From positions 1-35,432 of the forward strand of contig PXSQ01000091.1 in the NCBI GenBank assembly GCA_003022725.1: a DNA stretch of 35,432 bases. Reading direction: 5' to 3'. A program made the position numbers and the translations under genes. Position 1 is the first letter of the stretch. Every line of letters begins with the position of its first letter. The notes beneath the pieces were generated by a model. That model was not told the origin of the DNA and searched no databases. It was given only the letters and a program-made list of their open reading frames with translations. Positions 16,033 to 23,168 of this stretch are shown piece by piece. Source of the stretch: Halobacteriales archaeon SW_7_65_23 (GTDB lineage: Archaea > Halobacteriota > Halobacteria > Halobacteriales > Haloarculaceae).

Positions 16033-16713
16033 CTACACGTCGGCGAAGGTGTCGAGCACACCCCGGCCGTCCGTGCCACCGAGGTCCGGCAGCGAGCAGC
16101 GCTCGGGGTGTGGCATCATCACGGCGACGTGGTCGCCCTCGCCAGTGATGCCGGCGACGTTCCCTTTCGAGCCGTTGGGGTTGGCATCGTCGGTCACCTC
16201 GCCCTCGGGAGTGCAGTACCGGAACAGCACGCGGTCCTCGGTTTCGAGGCGGTCGAGCTGGTCGTCGGCAATTTCGAAGCGGCCCTCGCCGTGGGCGATC
16301 GGAAACTCAAGGACGTCGCCGCGGTCGTACTGCTCAGTCCATGGTGTGTCGGCGTTCTCGACGCGCAGGTGAACGTGTTCACACTGGAAGCGGGCGCTCC
16401 GGTTCATGGTGAACGCCCCGGGCGTCAGCGACGCTTCGCAGCCGATCTGGGCGCCGTTGCAGACGCCAAGCACCGGGGTCCCCTCCGAGGCACGTTCGCG
16501 AACGTCGTCGAGGATCGGCGAGCGCGCGGCCATCGCGCCGGCGCGGAGGTAGTCACCGTAGGAGAACCCGCCGGGGAGGACGATGCCGTCCGTCGCCTCG
16601 GGCAGTCCGTCCTCGTGCCAGACGAGTTCGGCGTCGACGCCGAGCGATTCCAGCGCCTGCACGGTGTCGCGGTCGCAGTTGCTGCCGCCGAACTGGATGA
16701 CAGCGACCGTCAT
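16033..16713 (-). CDS. purQ: Phosphoribosylformylglycinamidine synthase, glutaminase subunit
   Basis: PurQ releases ammonia from glutamine for the FGAM synthase complex (PurL, PurS, PurQ) in purine synthesis. The 226 residues form a class I glutamine amidotransferase: LPGGFSYGDYLRAGA near residue 50, nucleophile elbow VLGVCNGAQIG near 90, and the His/Glu pair in MMPHPERCS near the C-terminus. ATG overlaps the purS stop by four bases (ATGA), indicating translational coupling. PurL is not in the window. Confidence 0.96.
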   Translation of the reverse strand: MTVAVIQFGGSNCDRDTVQALESLGVDAELVWHEDGLPEATDGIVLPGGFSYGDYLRAGAMAARSPILDDVRERASEGTPVLGVCNGAQIGCEASLTPGAFTMNRSARFQCEHVHLRVENADTPWTEQYDRGDVLEFPIAHGEGRFEIADDQLDRLETEDRVLFRYCTPEGEVTDDANPNGSKGNVAGITGEGDHVAVMMPHPERCSLPDLGGTDGRGVLDTFADV

Positions 16714-16961
16714 TGTGCCTCGATCGACACCTCGTAGTCGTGCAGGGTCGGATTGGCGAGCAACCGTTCGGTCATCTCGGTGACGCGGTCGCGCGCGGCG
16801 GCCTCGTCGTCGGCCGTGAGATCCATCTCGAACTGGTCGGCCGACCGCAGATCCGAGAGGTCGAACCCCAGCCGTTCGAGTGCGCGCTGGGTCGTCTCGG
16901 CCTCGGGATCGAGCACCCCCGCTTTCAGCCGGACGGTCACGGTCGCGGTGTAGTCGGTCAT
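16710..16961 (-). CDS. purS: Phosphoribosylformylglycinamidine synthase subunit PurS
   Basis: This small 83-residue protein bridges PurL and PurQ. It shows the PurS pattern: an N-terminal strand YTATVTVRLKAGVLDPEAETTQRALERLGF, the motif DLRSADQFEMDL, a helix and VTEMTERLLANPTLHDYEVSIE. It is the first gene of the minus-strand set purS-purQ, followed by dacZ and mscS in the same direction. DacZ seems to have its own promoter, so a single four-gene transcript is possible but not required. Confidence 0.95.
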   Translation of the reverse strand: MTDYTATVTVRLKAGVLDPEAETTQRALERLGFDLSDLRSADQFEMDLTADDEAAARDRVTEMTERLLANPTLHDYEVSIEAQ

Positions 16962-17074
16962 CGGTGGATACGCGGGTGCGGCCGTCGAAAACTGTTGTGA
17001 TTCCGGGCCGACACCCCGGGTTGCCAGCCGCAGTGCTCCCGGCCAGAGTTTCCCTCGCTGAACGTACCGCGCAG

Positions 17075-17086
17075 TTTTTATAAAAA
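17075..17086 (+). promoter_or_regulatory. TATA box of the AI-2E permease gene
   Basis: TTTTTATAAAAA is centred 27 bases before ATG 17107. It is one of the clearest TATA boxes in the window and decides the start: the earlier ATG at 17086 overlaps the box and would not be on the transcript. Confidence 0.6.
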
Positions 17087-17106
17087 TGGCCAGTAAGCCT
17101 ACCGAC

Positions 17107-17770
17107 ATGGAACTCAACCGGGACGTAGCGCGGCGTGCTATCGTCGGGCTGGGGATTCTCGGGCTGCTCTCGGTCGTCGCCGTCGTCGTCGTCGCGTTCA
17201 TTGCGCCGGTGGTGTTTGCGGTGTTTCTGTACTACGCTGTCCGCCCCATCTTCGAGTTTCTCGACCGCTTCGGACTGCCGCGCAGCCTCAGGGCCCTCCT
17301 CTCGCTGCTCCTGTTCGGCGTTCCGTTCCTGGTGTTGCTCGCGTACACGGTTGCGATCATCGCCGTCGAACTGGAGGCGTTTCTCACGTCGAGAGGGATT
17401 CTCGATTCTGCACGGCAACGTATCGTCGACGAGATGAACATCGCAGAACTGGACGTCACCCAGCTCGAGACGCTGTTGACCGAGACGGAGTCGCTCCCGT
17501 CGCCCGACGTCCTCCTCGATGCGCTGGTAACCGCCACGAGTGCGGTTGGGGGACGCTCGCGAGGTCGACTCCGAACTCTCATAGTAATTGTTGTGACTCT
17601 TTACCGCCGGGTATTTGCCAGATGCCAGTTTCGGGCCGTGAAACCGCCGCTACTGCGATGTGGTGCCGAAAATACTCACAACAATCACTATCAGAGACGA
17701 TGTTCGGCAACATCGCGACCATCTTCGTCACCGGAACCATGGCGATCCTGACGTTTTACCACAGCGTCGA
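17107..17770 (+). pseudogene. AI-2E family permease gene, frameshifted, interrupted and truncated
   Basis: The first 150 residues (MELNRDVARRAIVGLGILG, then hydrophobic helices and YYAVRPIFEFLDRFGLPRSL) match the N-terminus of AI-2E/PerM-type transporters of about 350 residues. A GGGGG run near 17547 moves the frame: reading it as four G restores GDAREVDSELS. That frame continues across the palindromic element at 17581-17691 as ETMFGNIATIFVTGTMAILT, a plausible next helix, and is lost after about 17770. So there are three lesions: a one-base frameshift, an inserted element, and loss of the C-terminal half. The promoter is intact. Confidence 0.7.
17581..17691. mobile_element. Palindromic MITE-like element, family I, copy B (111 bp)
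   Basis: ATAGTAATTGTTGTGA at 17581-17596 pairs with TCACAACAATCACTAT at 17676-17691, with one mismatch. Similarity between the ends continues inward (CTCTTTACCG against CGAAAATAC). It interrupts the AI-2E gene. Joining the flanks with a single C restores a protein-like reading frame, so any target duplication is very short. Confidence 0.72.
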
Positions 17771-17842
17771 CAGCTGTCCCGGGGAGTCGAGGACGTGGGT
17801 CGGCGTCGGCTCCGGATCGCCGTCCCGGTCGGTACTCGGCAC

Positions 17843-18143
17843 TCAGGCCGACTGCGTCCCCACTGCGTGCGCGCCGGCGACGACGGCCCCGAGCGAGTCG
17901 CCGACCATCAGCGAGCGCGTCGAGTGCTCCGTCCCGCGGCTCGACTGCTGCCGGATCGTACCGCGCCAGGTATGCATCTGTGAGCGACTCGATGGTCCCC
18001 TGGGAGAGAGTTTCCCCGGTTTGCCGGGCACCGGCACCGAAGAGGTTTCTGTGAAACTCGAACGAACTCTCCGCGGTCGGTAGACTGCTCGTGTCGACCG
18101 CCCACAGATCCGCGAGGTCGAACGCTGGGTCGATACCGGACAT
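17843..18143 (-). pseudogene. Frameshifted hypothetical protein gene
   Basis: From ATG 18143 the frame reads MSGIDPAFDLADLWAVDTSS, then SFEFHRNLFGAGARQTGETL and LTDAYLARYDPAAVE, a convincing acidic haloarchaeal protein. It turns into Arg/Gly-rich nonsense after DALADG, near 17900. The neighbouring frame at that point reads LMVGDSLGAVVAGAHAVGTQSA and stops at 17843, which looks like the native C-terminus. A one-base shift in an original protein of about 100 residues is the simplest reading. The family is not recognised. Confidence 0.5.
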
Positions 18144-18249
18144 GGCGGGTACAGTCGGGGCGCGGCGATAGTTCTTGTGGACACGGGGACGGGCTCCTGC
18201 CGGAGACTGTGCAGCCACCTTTTTGTACTCCTGTGAGGCAGCCACCGAC

Positions 18250-18744
18250 ATGAAACGGTTTCTCGGAAGTGGGCTCGACGGCCGTACTGTCGGCCCCGGA
18301 ACCCTCACCGGCACCGTCTCGATGACGGTGATCATGTTCGCTTTCTTCGGGTTTGGCGGTGTCTTCGACGTGGTGGGCATTATCACGCTGTCGTTCCTGT
18401 TCGCGAGCGTGCCCGCGGGAATCGTCGTCGGCATCCTGGGGCGGTCCTCGGGCGACGTCACCAAAGACGGGGGGCTCGCAGCGGTGTTCGCGACGGTCCT
18501 CTCGACGTTCTCGTTCGGGCTGATCAGCGCAGTCCTCGCCCGTGGTGTGCCGGTCGCCTACCGGCTGGACGTGGTGTTCGTCACCGTCGGGTTCGGGCTG
18601 GTCACCTACCTGTTCGTGATCCCGCCGACGTTCCTGCTGGGGAGCTGGGTCGCGGGCCGGACGGCCAGATCAGTCCGGCGCCTTGCGGGCGAGGTTGACG
18701 ACGAGTGGGCCGAGGTCGGCACGTTCAGCGACTCCCGGGAGTGA
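18250..18744 (+). CDS. Four-helix membrane protein of unknown function
   Basis: The 164 residues begin MKRFLGSGLDGRTVGPGTL. Hydrophobic helices lie near residues 17-37, 40-57, 74-95 and 112-136, with a charged C-terminal tail (RRLAGEVDDEWAEVGTF). The glycine-rich helices (IITLSFLFASVPAGIVVGILG) recall the DUF5518-type halobacterial membrane proteins, but I am not certain of that family. A TATA-like CTTTTTGTAC near 18219 precedes the chosen ATG. Confidence 0.6.
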   Translation: MKRFLGSGLDGRTVGPGTLTGTVSMTVIMFAFFGFGGVFDVVGIITLSFLFASVPAGIVVGILGRSSGDVTKDGGLAAVFATVLSTFSFGLISAVLARGVPVAYRLDVVFVTVGFGLVTYLFVIPPTFLLGSWVAGRTARSVRRLAGEVDDEWAEVGTFSDSRE

Positions 18745-18796
18745 CCTGCGGCCGCGACGGGCAGCCTTAACTGACGAGGCGTCGAACCGGTGAGCC

Positions 18797-19732
18797 ATGA
18801 CCCTCAAGAAGCCGGACCTGTCGGGCAGCACGGCCTTTATCACCGGAACGACGCGGGGGATCGGCAAGCGGATCGCGCTGGACCTCGCCGAGCAAGGATG
18901 CAACATCGTGTCGACGGGGAAGACGAGCGAAGACGGCGACTACGGCGAGGACCGTGACCTCGAAGGAAGCATCGAGCAGACGGCCAGAGAGGTTGAGGAA
19001 CGCGGCGCGGAGGCACTCCCGATCAAGCTAGACGTGCGCGACGCCGACACCGTCCAGGCAGCAGCGCAGGAGGCGATCGACGAGTTCGGCGAGGTGAACA
19101 TCGTCATCAACAACGCCAGCGCGATCCAACTGATGACCGTCGAGGATCTGCCCCCGAACCGCTTCGACCTGATGACCGACGTCAACGTCCGTGGCACGTA
19201 TCTCACGTCCCGCGCCTTCATCGATCACCTGAAAGACGTCGACAACGCGTGGATCCTGACGAACGCCCCGAAGATCAAGATCGATCGGAGCCCGGGCAGT
19301 GCCCCTTACACCTGGTCGAAGCTCGGAATGTCGTTCATCACGCTCTCACTGGCCGACGAACTGGGCGGCCACGACGTCGGTTGTAACACGTTCTGGCCCG
19401 TTACTGCAATCGACACGCGCGCGACTCGGCACTTCGGTCTCGGAACGGAAGACGACTGGCGCTCTCCGAAGATCATCTCCGACACCGTCCTGGAGATCCT
19501 CAGCCGCGACCCCGCCGAGTTCACCGGCAACGCGGTGTACGACGAGGAACTGCTGCGGGAGGCCGGACTGGCGGACTTCTCGGAGTACAACCTCACCGAG
19601 GGCGACCCCGGGCGACCCGGCGCCGATGTCCGCCCAGATGACCGATCCCGAGTACTCCCGTTCGGAGTAGTTCGACGGAATCCGCTGTTGATACTCTGGG
19701 GTCGGGGTGGTGTCGTCAGGGGATCTATGTGA
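18797..19732 (+). CDS. SDR-family oxidoreductase (HSDL2-like) with frameshifted C-terminus
   Basis: This short-chain dehydrogenase has a Rossmann fold: the dinucleotide motif ITGTTRGIGKRIA near residues 14-26, VNIVINNAS in the middle, and the catalytic Tyr-Lys in APYTWSKLGMSF. The C-terminal part (GNAVYDEELLREAGLADFSEYNLTEGDP) follows the HSDL2-like pattern. After that point the frame is off. GGCGACCCCG at 19601-19610 is followed by the near-copy GGCGACCCGG at 19611-19620. Removing one copy joins GDP to APMSAQMTDPEYSRSE and a stop at 19670, the expected family end. As it stands the protein gains about 40 unrelated basic residues. The catalytic core is intact. Confidence 0.8.
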   Translation: MTLKKPDLSGSTAFITGTTRGIGKRIALDLAEQGCNIVSTGKTSEDGDYGEDRDLEGSIEQTAREVEERGAEALPIKLDVRDADTVQAAAQEAIDEFGEVNIVINNASAIQLMTVEDLPPNRFDLMTDVNVRGTYLTSRAFIDHLKDVDNAWILTNAPKIKIDRSPGSAPYTWSKLGMSFITLSLADELGGHDVGCNTFWPVTAIDTRATRHFGLGTEDDWRSPKIISDTVLEILSRDPAEFTGNAVYDEELLREAGLADFSEYNLTEGDPGRPGADVRPDDRSRVLPFGVVRRNPLLILWGRGGVVRGSM

Positions 19733-19756
19733 GCTGGTAGCGTATAGCTTGACAGC

Positions 19757-21331
19757 ATGAGCGACATCGATCCGGTCCCAGCGACGGAGTACCACGAGCA
19801 GACGAAACACTCGCCGGAGAGCATTCGCTCCAGTCCCGGACTGAACTTCGAGAACAAACCGACGCCGTACAAGCGCTATCTCGACCGCCCCAGGGTCTCA
19901 TTTCCGTCGCCCCCTGGGATCGATGCGCCCGCGCTGGAGGCGATCACCGTCACAAGAGGCGATCCGGCTGATGCGATGGGAGTCGAGGAACGCGTCGGGC
20001 TGGATCGCGACACTGTCGCCGGTCTCTGTCACTACGCGGCTGGAATCACGAAGGAAATCGAACGGCGCAACCGGACGATCGAGTTTCGCGCTGCCGCCTG
20101 CACCGGCGCGCTCTATCACGTCGACCTCTATCTGGCCTGCGGCGACCTGCCGGGGCTCGACGCCGGCGTGTATCATTACGATCCGGAGAATCACGCGCTT
20201 GACGTCCTCCGGGAGGGGGACTTTCGCGAGACGCTCGCGGCTGCGATGGGTGAAGACCCAGACGAATCGCCGCCGCTGACAGTCGTGCTCACCTCGGAAT
20301 GGTGGCGCAACGCCTGGAAGTACTGGAATCGGACGTTCCGTCACGCGTTCTGGGACTCGGGAACTGTCGCCGCGAACCTGCTCGCCGCGGCCATCGGGCA
20401 GGGCCTGCCGGCGTCGATCGCCCTCTCGTTCGCCGACGACAGGATCGTCGACCTCATCGGTCTCGATCCAGCGGAGGAGGCGCCGATTGCGGTCGTCCCG
20501 ATCGGCGAGCGCGGGAGTGAGGATGTCGAGCGGCCCGACGGTCTTCCGAAGATCGACTACGGGACGGCCCCGCTGTCACCCGATCCGAAGGAGTATGCGC
20601 TGATCCATCGCGCCTGGCGCGCCGGCGTGCTCCCGGACGGTGGCCGCGCTGCAGACTGGCGATCGAAGGCCGCCTTGCTGGCACCAGTCGGGACCCGCGA
20701 ACCAGGCGATAGCGAGCGGATCGAACTCGATCCCGTGGATCGGGACACGGCGACTGTTCGGCCCCTCGACCGGACGATCCGCCGTCGGGGTTCCTGCCGC
20801 GAGTACGACCGCGAGCGGATCAGTTTTCGGAAGTTCTCGACGGTGCTCGACAGGGCCGTCCGGGGGACGCCACTCGATGTCAGAACCACGAACGACGCCC
20901 AGGCCGGCACACGCCAGCCCCTCTCGTTCTGTGACTGTTACCTCATTGTGAACGGCGTCGAGGACCTCCCATCGGGGAGCTATCAGTACCACCCCGCTGC
21001 CGGCGAACTCGAACTCCTCGAACAGGGGGAGTGCCGCGAGGACGCTGGCCGTCTCGCACTGGGCCAGCAATTGGGTGCCGATGCGGCGGTCTGTGCGTAC
21101 TTCATGACTGACATCGAGGCGGTGACCGATGCCTTGGGCGACCGCGGGTACCGGCTCGCGCAGTTCGAGAGTTCGCTGACTGCCGGCCGCCTCTACCTCG
21201 CGACGTACGCTCACCGGGACCTCGGCGGAACTGGGCTGACGTTCTTCGACGACGAGGTGACTGAGTTCTTCTCGCCGCGCGCGGCTGGACAGACCCCGAC
21301 GTTCCTGTACACGCTTGGGCGACCCGCCTGA
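19757..21331 (+). CDS. SagB-type nitroreductase-fold oxidoreductase, two tandem domains
   Basis: The 524 residues comprise two copies of the FMN-binding SagB/nitroreductase fold. The first includes the lead YHEQTKHSPESIRSS, an RAAACTGALYHVDLYLA segment and GVYHYDPENHALDVL. The second starts at RRRGSCREYDRERISFRKFS and contains GSYQYHPAAGELELLEQ and a C-terminal RLYLATYAHRDLGGTGLTF. SagB-like enzymes oxidise azolines to azoles in modified peptides together with YcaO cyclodehydratases. No YcaO, precursor peptide or export gene is visible within the window, so the substrate is open; haloarchaea often carry it alone. It follows the SDR gene on the same strand. Confidence 0.82.
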   Translation: MSDIDPVPATEYHEQTKHSPESIRSSPGLNFENKPTPYKRYLDRPRVSFPSPPGIDAPALEAITVTRGDPADAMGVEERVGLDRDTVAGLCHYAAGITKEIERRNRTIEFRAAACTGALYHVDLYLACGDLPGLDAGVYHYDPENHALDVLREGDFRETLAAAMGEDPDESPPLTVVLTSEWWRNAWKYWNRTFRHAFWDSGTVAANLLAAAIGQGLPASIALSFADDRIVDLIGLDPAEEAPIAVVPIGERGSEDVERPDGLPKIDYGTAPLSPDPKEYALIHRAWRAGVLPDGGRAADWRSKAALLAPVGTREPGDSERIELDPVDRDTATVRPLDRTIRRRGSCREYDRERISFRKFSTVLDRAVRGTPLDVRTTNDAQAGTRQPLSFCDCYLIVNGVEDLPSGSYQYHPAAGELELLEQGECREDAGRLALGQQLGADAAVCAYFMTDIEAVTDALGDRGYRLAQFESSLTAGRLYLATYAHRDLGGTGLTFFDDEVTEFFSPRAAGQTPTFLYTLGRPA

Positions 21332-21354
21332 GCGGGACCGGAGACGGTCGCCGG

Positions 21355-21531
21355 TCACCGGTCCAGTTCGACCTCGGACCAGATCCCGGCACCGAGTCCG
21401 AGCAGACCGAGGCAAACGAGAACAGCGCCCGCCAACCACGCCGTCGAGAACGTTCCGGACAGCGTCACGAGCCACAGGCCCGCCACGAGAGCGACGCCGC
21501 CGAGAACGATGGCAACGACGAACCGCTCCAT
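21355..21531 (-). CDS. Small two-helix membrane protein
   Basis: The 58 residues are MERFVVAIVLGGVALVAGLW, then LVTLSGTF, then WLAGAVLVCLGLLGLGAGIW, and an acidic end SEVELDR: two transmembrane helices joined by a short loop. The frame is open further upstream to 21651, but that extension overlaps the remnant at 21563-21625 and has poor composition, so ATG 21531 is preferred. No family is recognised. Confidence 0.5.
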   Translation of the reverse strand: MERFVVAIVLGGVALVAGLWLVTLSGTFSTAWLAGAVLVCLGLLGLGAGIWSEVELDR

Positions 21532-21562
21532 CCGATAGACGGCCTCGATTGTCGGGTCGGTT

Positions 21563-21625
21563 GATCGCGAGCGCCCGCTGGAACAGAAACCGGACGAGCC
21601 AGTAGCTCTCGGCCCCCGGAAGCAT
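21563..21625 (-). pseudogene. N-terminal remnant of a lipase maturation factor (LMF1-like) gene
   Basis: MLPGAESYWLVRFLFQRALA is the hallmark start of haloarchaeal lipase-maturation-factor family membrane proteins. After about 21 residues the match ends and unrelated sequence follows, leading into the small membrane protein gene. A good TATA box (CTATTTTGTAC near 21650) still precedes the ATG, so the promoter survived while almost the whole gene was lost, and it may now drive the gene at 21531. Confidence 0.5.
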
Positions 21626-21774
21626 GTTCGATTCTGCGGCAATGAGTACAAAATAGCTAACGGGACGTGACTGTCAGAGAACGATCAGCACAAAGTGACC
21701 GCCTCTCTGTCGTACACGATGCTACTTCCCGAGCCACACCGCAAGGTGGGCCCGTGAGTACTACGAATGCAGTC

Positions 21775-21948
21775 TCACTCGTGATTGTTCAGCCAGTTCT
21801 TGATCCAGATGAACTCCGTCTCCCCACAGGCACCGCACGACTCGGGGGCCCCGAATTTGGCCGGTGATACTTGAACTCGCTCGCCAGCATGAGCCACTTG
21901 ACAGTTCGTGCAGACGTACTTTCTGACGACTGTAGAGACGTGAGCCAT
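21775..21948 (-). CDS. Small zinc-ribbon protein
   Basis: The 57 residues carry two CxxC knuckles, KYVCTNCQVAHAGE and ESCGACGETEFIWIKNW, the layout of a single zinc ribbon. Such small haloarchaeal proteins are often nucleic-acid- or protein-binding, but the role is unknown. It begins four bases after the stop of the small frame at 21953-22177, suggesting an operon. A similar-sized two-knuckle protein is encoded at 33774-33947. Confidence 0.65.
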   Translation of the reverse strand: MAHVSTVVRKYVCTNCQVAHAGERVQVSPAKFGAPESCGACGETEFIWIKNWLNNHE

Positions 21949-21952
21949 TGGT

Positions 21953-22177
21953 TCAGCCCCTCCCTCCACAGATATCGACGACGATGGACCCCTGCCGGTC
22001 GGTCGCAGTGACCCCTTTCGACGGTGCGTCCACCGCATTCCGCCGCGTCGATGTTCCGTTGTCTCTCCCAGCAGACGGGACACTGGCCGACTGATCTGTA
22101 CCTCGGTTCCGATGGTTTGTGACAACCATATCTGGTCGTAGGAGGTCCGGGGTGATAAAATGTTGCTTTTCAAACAT
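21953..22177 (-). CDS. Possible small hypothetical protein upstream of the zinc ribbon
   Basis: A 74-residue frame (MFEKQHFITPDLLRPDMVVT onward) ends four bases before the zinc-ribbon gene. Composition is less acidic than most haloarchaeal proteins and no family is recognised. The tight spacing is the main argument for a real gene; a non-coding leader is the alternative. Confidence 0.3.
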   Translation of the reverse strand: MFEKQHFITPDLLRPDMVVTNHRNRGTDQSASVPSAGRDNGTSTRRNAVDAPSKGVTATDRQGSIVVDICGGRG

Positions 22178-22285
22178 GTAATGGTATAGAGTTCCTGGTC
22201 CAGGTTTTCGATTCTGCAACGATCCACCGTTCCTGCAAAATCACCGAAATAGATTTAGCTACGTACTTGAATATGTGGATAGCAA

Positions 22286-23080
22286 ATGGCGGACAAATCC
22301 TCGCATCAGTTTGTCGGTTCTTCGACGGTTCGGACGAACATCGTCAGTCAGCTATCGGCAGGGGAGGCGCCGACAGACGAACTGATCGATGGACTCGACG
22401 GGAGCGAGTCCGCGGTGTACAATGCGCTCTCGGAGCTTAACGAGCGCGGGCTCGTCCGTGAAGTGGCGGACGGGTGGGGACTGACGGGGCACGGCCAGCT
22501 GGTTGCGCAGTCGGTCTCGCGCTGGCAGTCGATCGAAGAACTCATCGAAACCGACCCCGAGTACTGGGAGACGTACCGGATCAACACGCTGCCACCGGAG
22601 TTCCAGCGGCGACTGCACGAGATCACCCCCTACGAGATCGTCCGTGGCGTACGCCCGAAGGTCAACAGAAACCACGAGGTGATTCGGGAACGGATGCAAA
22701 CCGTCGACTCCTGTCGACTCATCTCGCCGATCTACCTCCCCGAGAACGACCCGTTTATCCCGGACAGCCCGGAGACGAAGATGCTGTTAACCCGTGGCGT
22801 TGTCGATGGCGTCCTCGCCAACGAGGACCGCGATATTTTCGAGGTTCACCCCAAATCCCAGGTCAGGCTGGCACCCGTCGAATTCGGTCTCAACTACGGT
22901 GAGTCGTACATGTGTCTCGTCTTGCCCAACCTCGAAGACCCGCGCAAGAAGGCCCCGACGCTCGTCTCGGAGGCCGACTCCGCGATCCAGTGGGGTGAAG
23001 AGCTGTTCACGTCGCTGTGGGCCGACGCCGAACCGATGGAGGCGTACCTCCGGGAGCTCGGGATCTCGATCCCCGAGTGA
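22286..23080 (+). CDS. Helix-turn-helix transcriptional regulator, FilR1 type (DUF1724)
   Basis: The 264 residues begin with a winged helix-turn-helix domain (VRTNIVSQLSAGEAPTDELIDGL, SAVYNALSELNERGLV). Next comes the middle domain typical of FilR1-like archaeal regulators (YWETYRINTLPPEFQRRL, GVRPKVNRNHEVIRERM) and the ligand-binding C-terminal part (RVAPVEFGL-like region RLAPVEFGLNYGESYMCLVL, WGEELFTSLWADAEPM). These are soluble DNA-binding proteins whose effectors are mostly unknown. A TATA-like GATTTAGCTACG lies near 22252. No neighbouring gene is an obvious target. Confidence 0.8.
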   Translation: MADKSSHQFVGSSTVRTNIVSQLSAGEAPTDELIDGLDGSESAVYNALSELNERGLVREVADGWGLTGHGQLVAQSVSRWQSIEELIETDPEYWETYRINTLPPEFQRRLHEITPYEIVRGVRPKVNRNHEVIRERMQTVDSCRLISPIYLPENDPFIPDSPETKMLLTRGVVDGVLANEDRDIFEVHPKSQVRLAPVEFGLNYGESYMCLVLPNLEDPRKKAPTLVSEADSAIQWGEELFTSLWADAEPMEAYLRELGISIPE

Positions 23081-23168
23081 CATGCGCCCAGGAATTTCAG
23101 GCCACTGGCTGCGGACCATGTGATCGATTCGATGACATTGTTGGGACAGGACAGCCTGTTCAACCCGC

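Noticed and set aside
20576-21625. 349-residue minus-strand frame opposite the SagB-like gene
   Set aside because: Only its first 20 residues (the LMF-like remnant) look real; the rest is a shadow of the plus-strand gene with many Arg residues.
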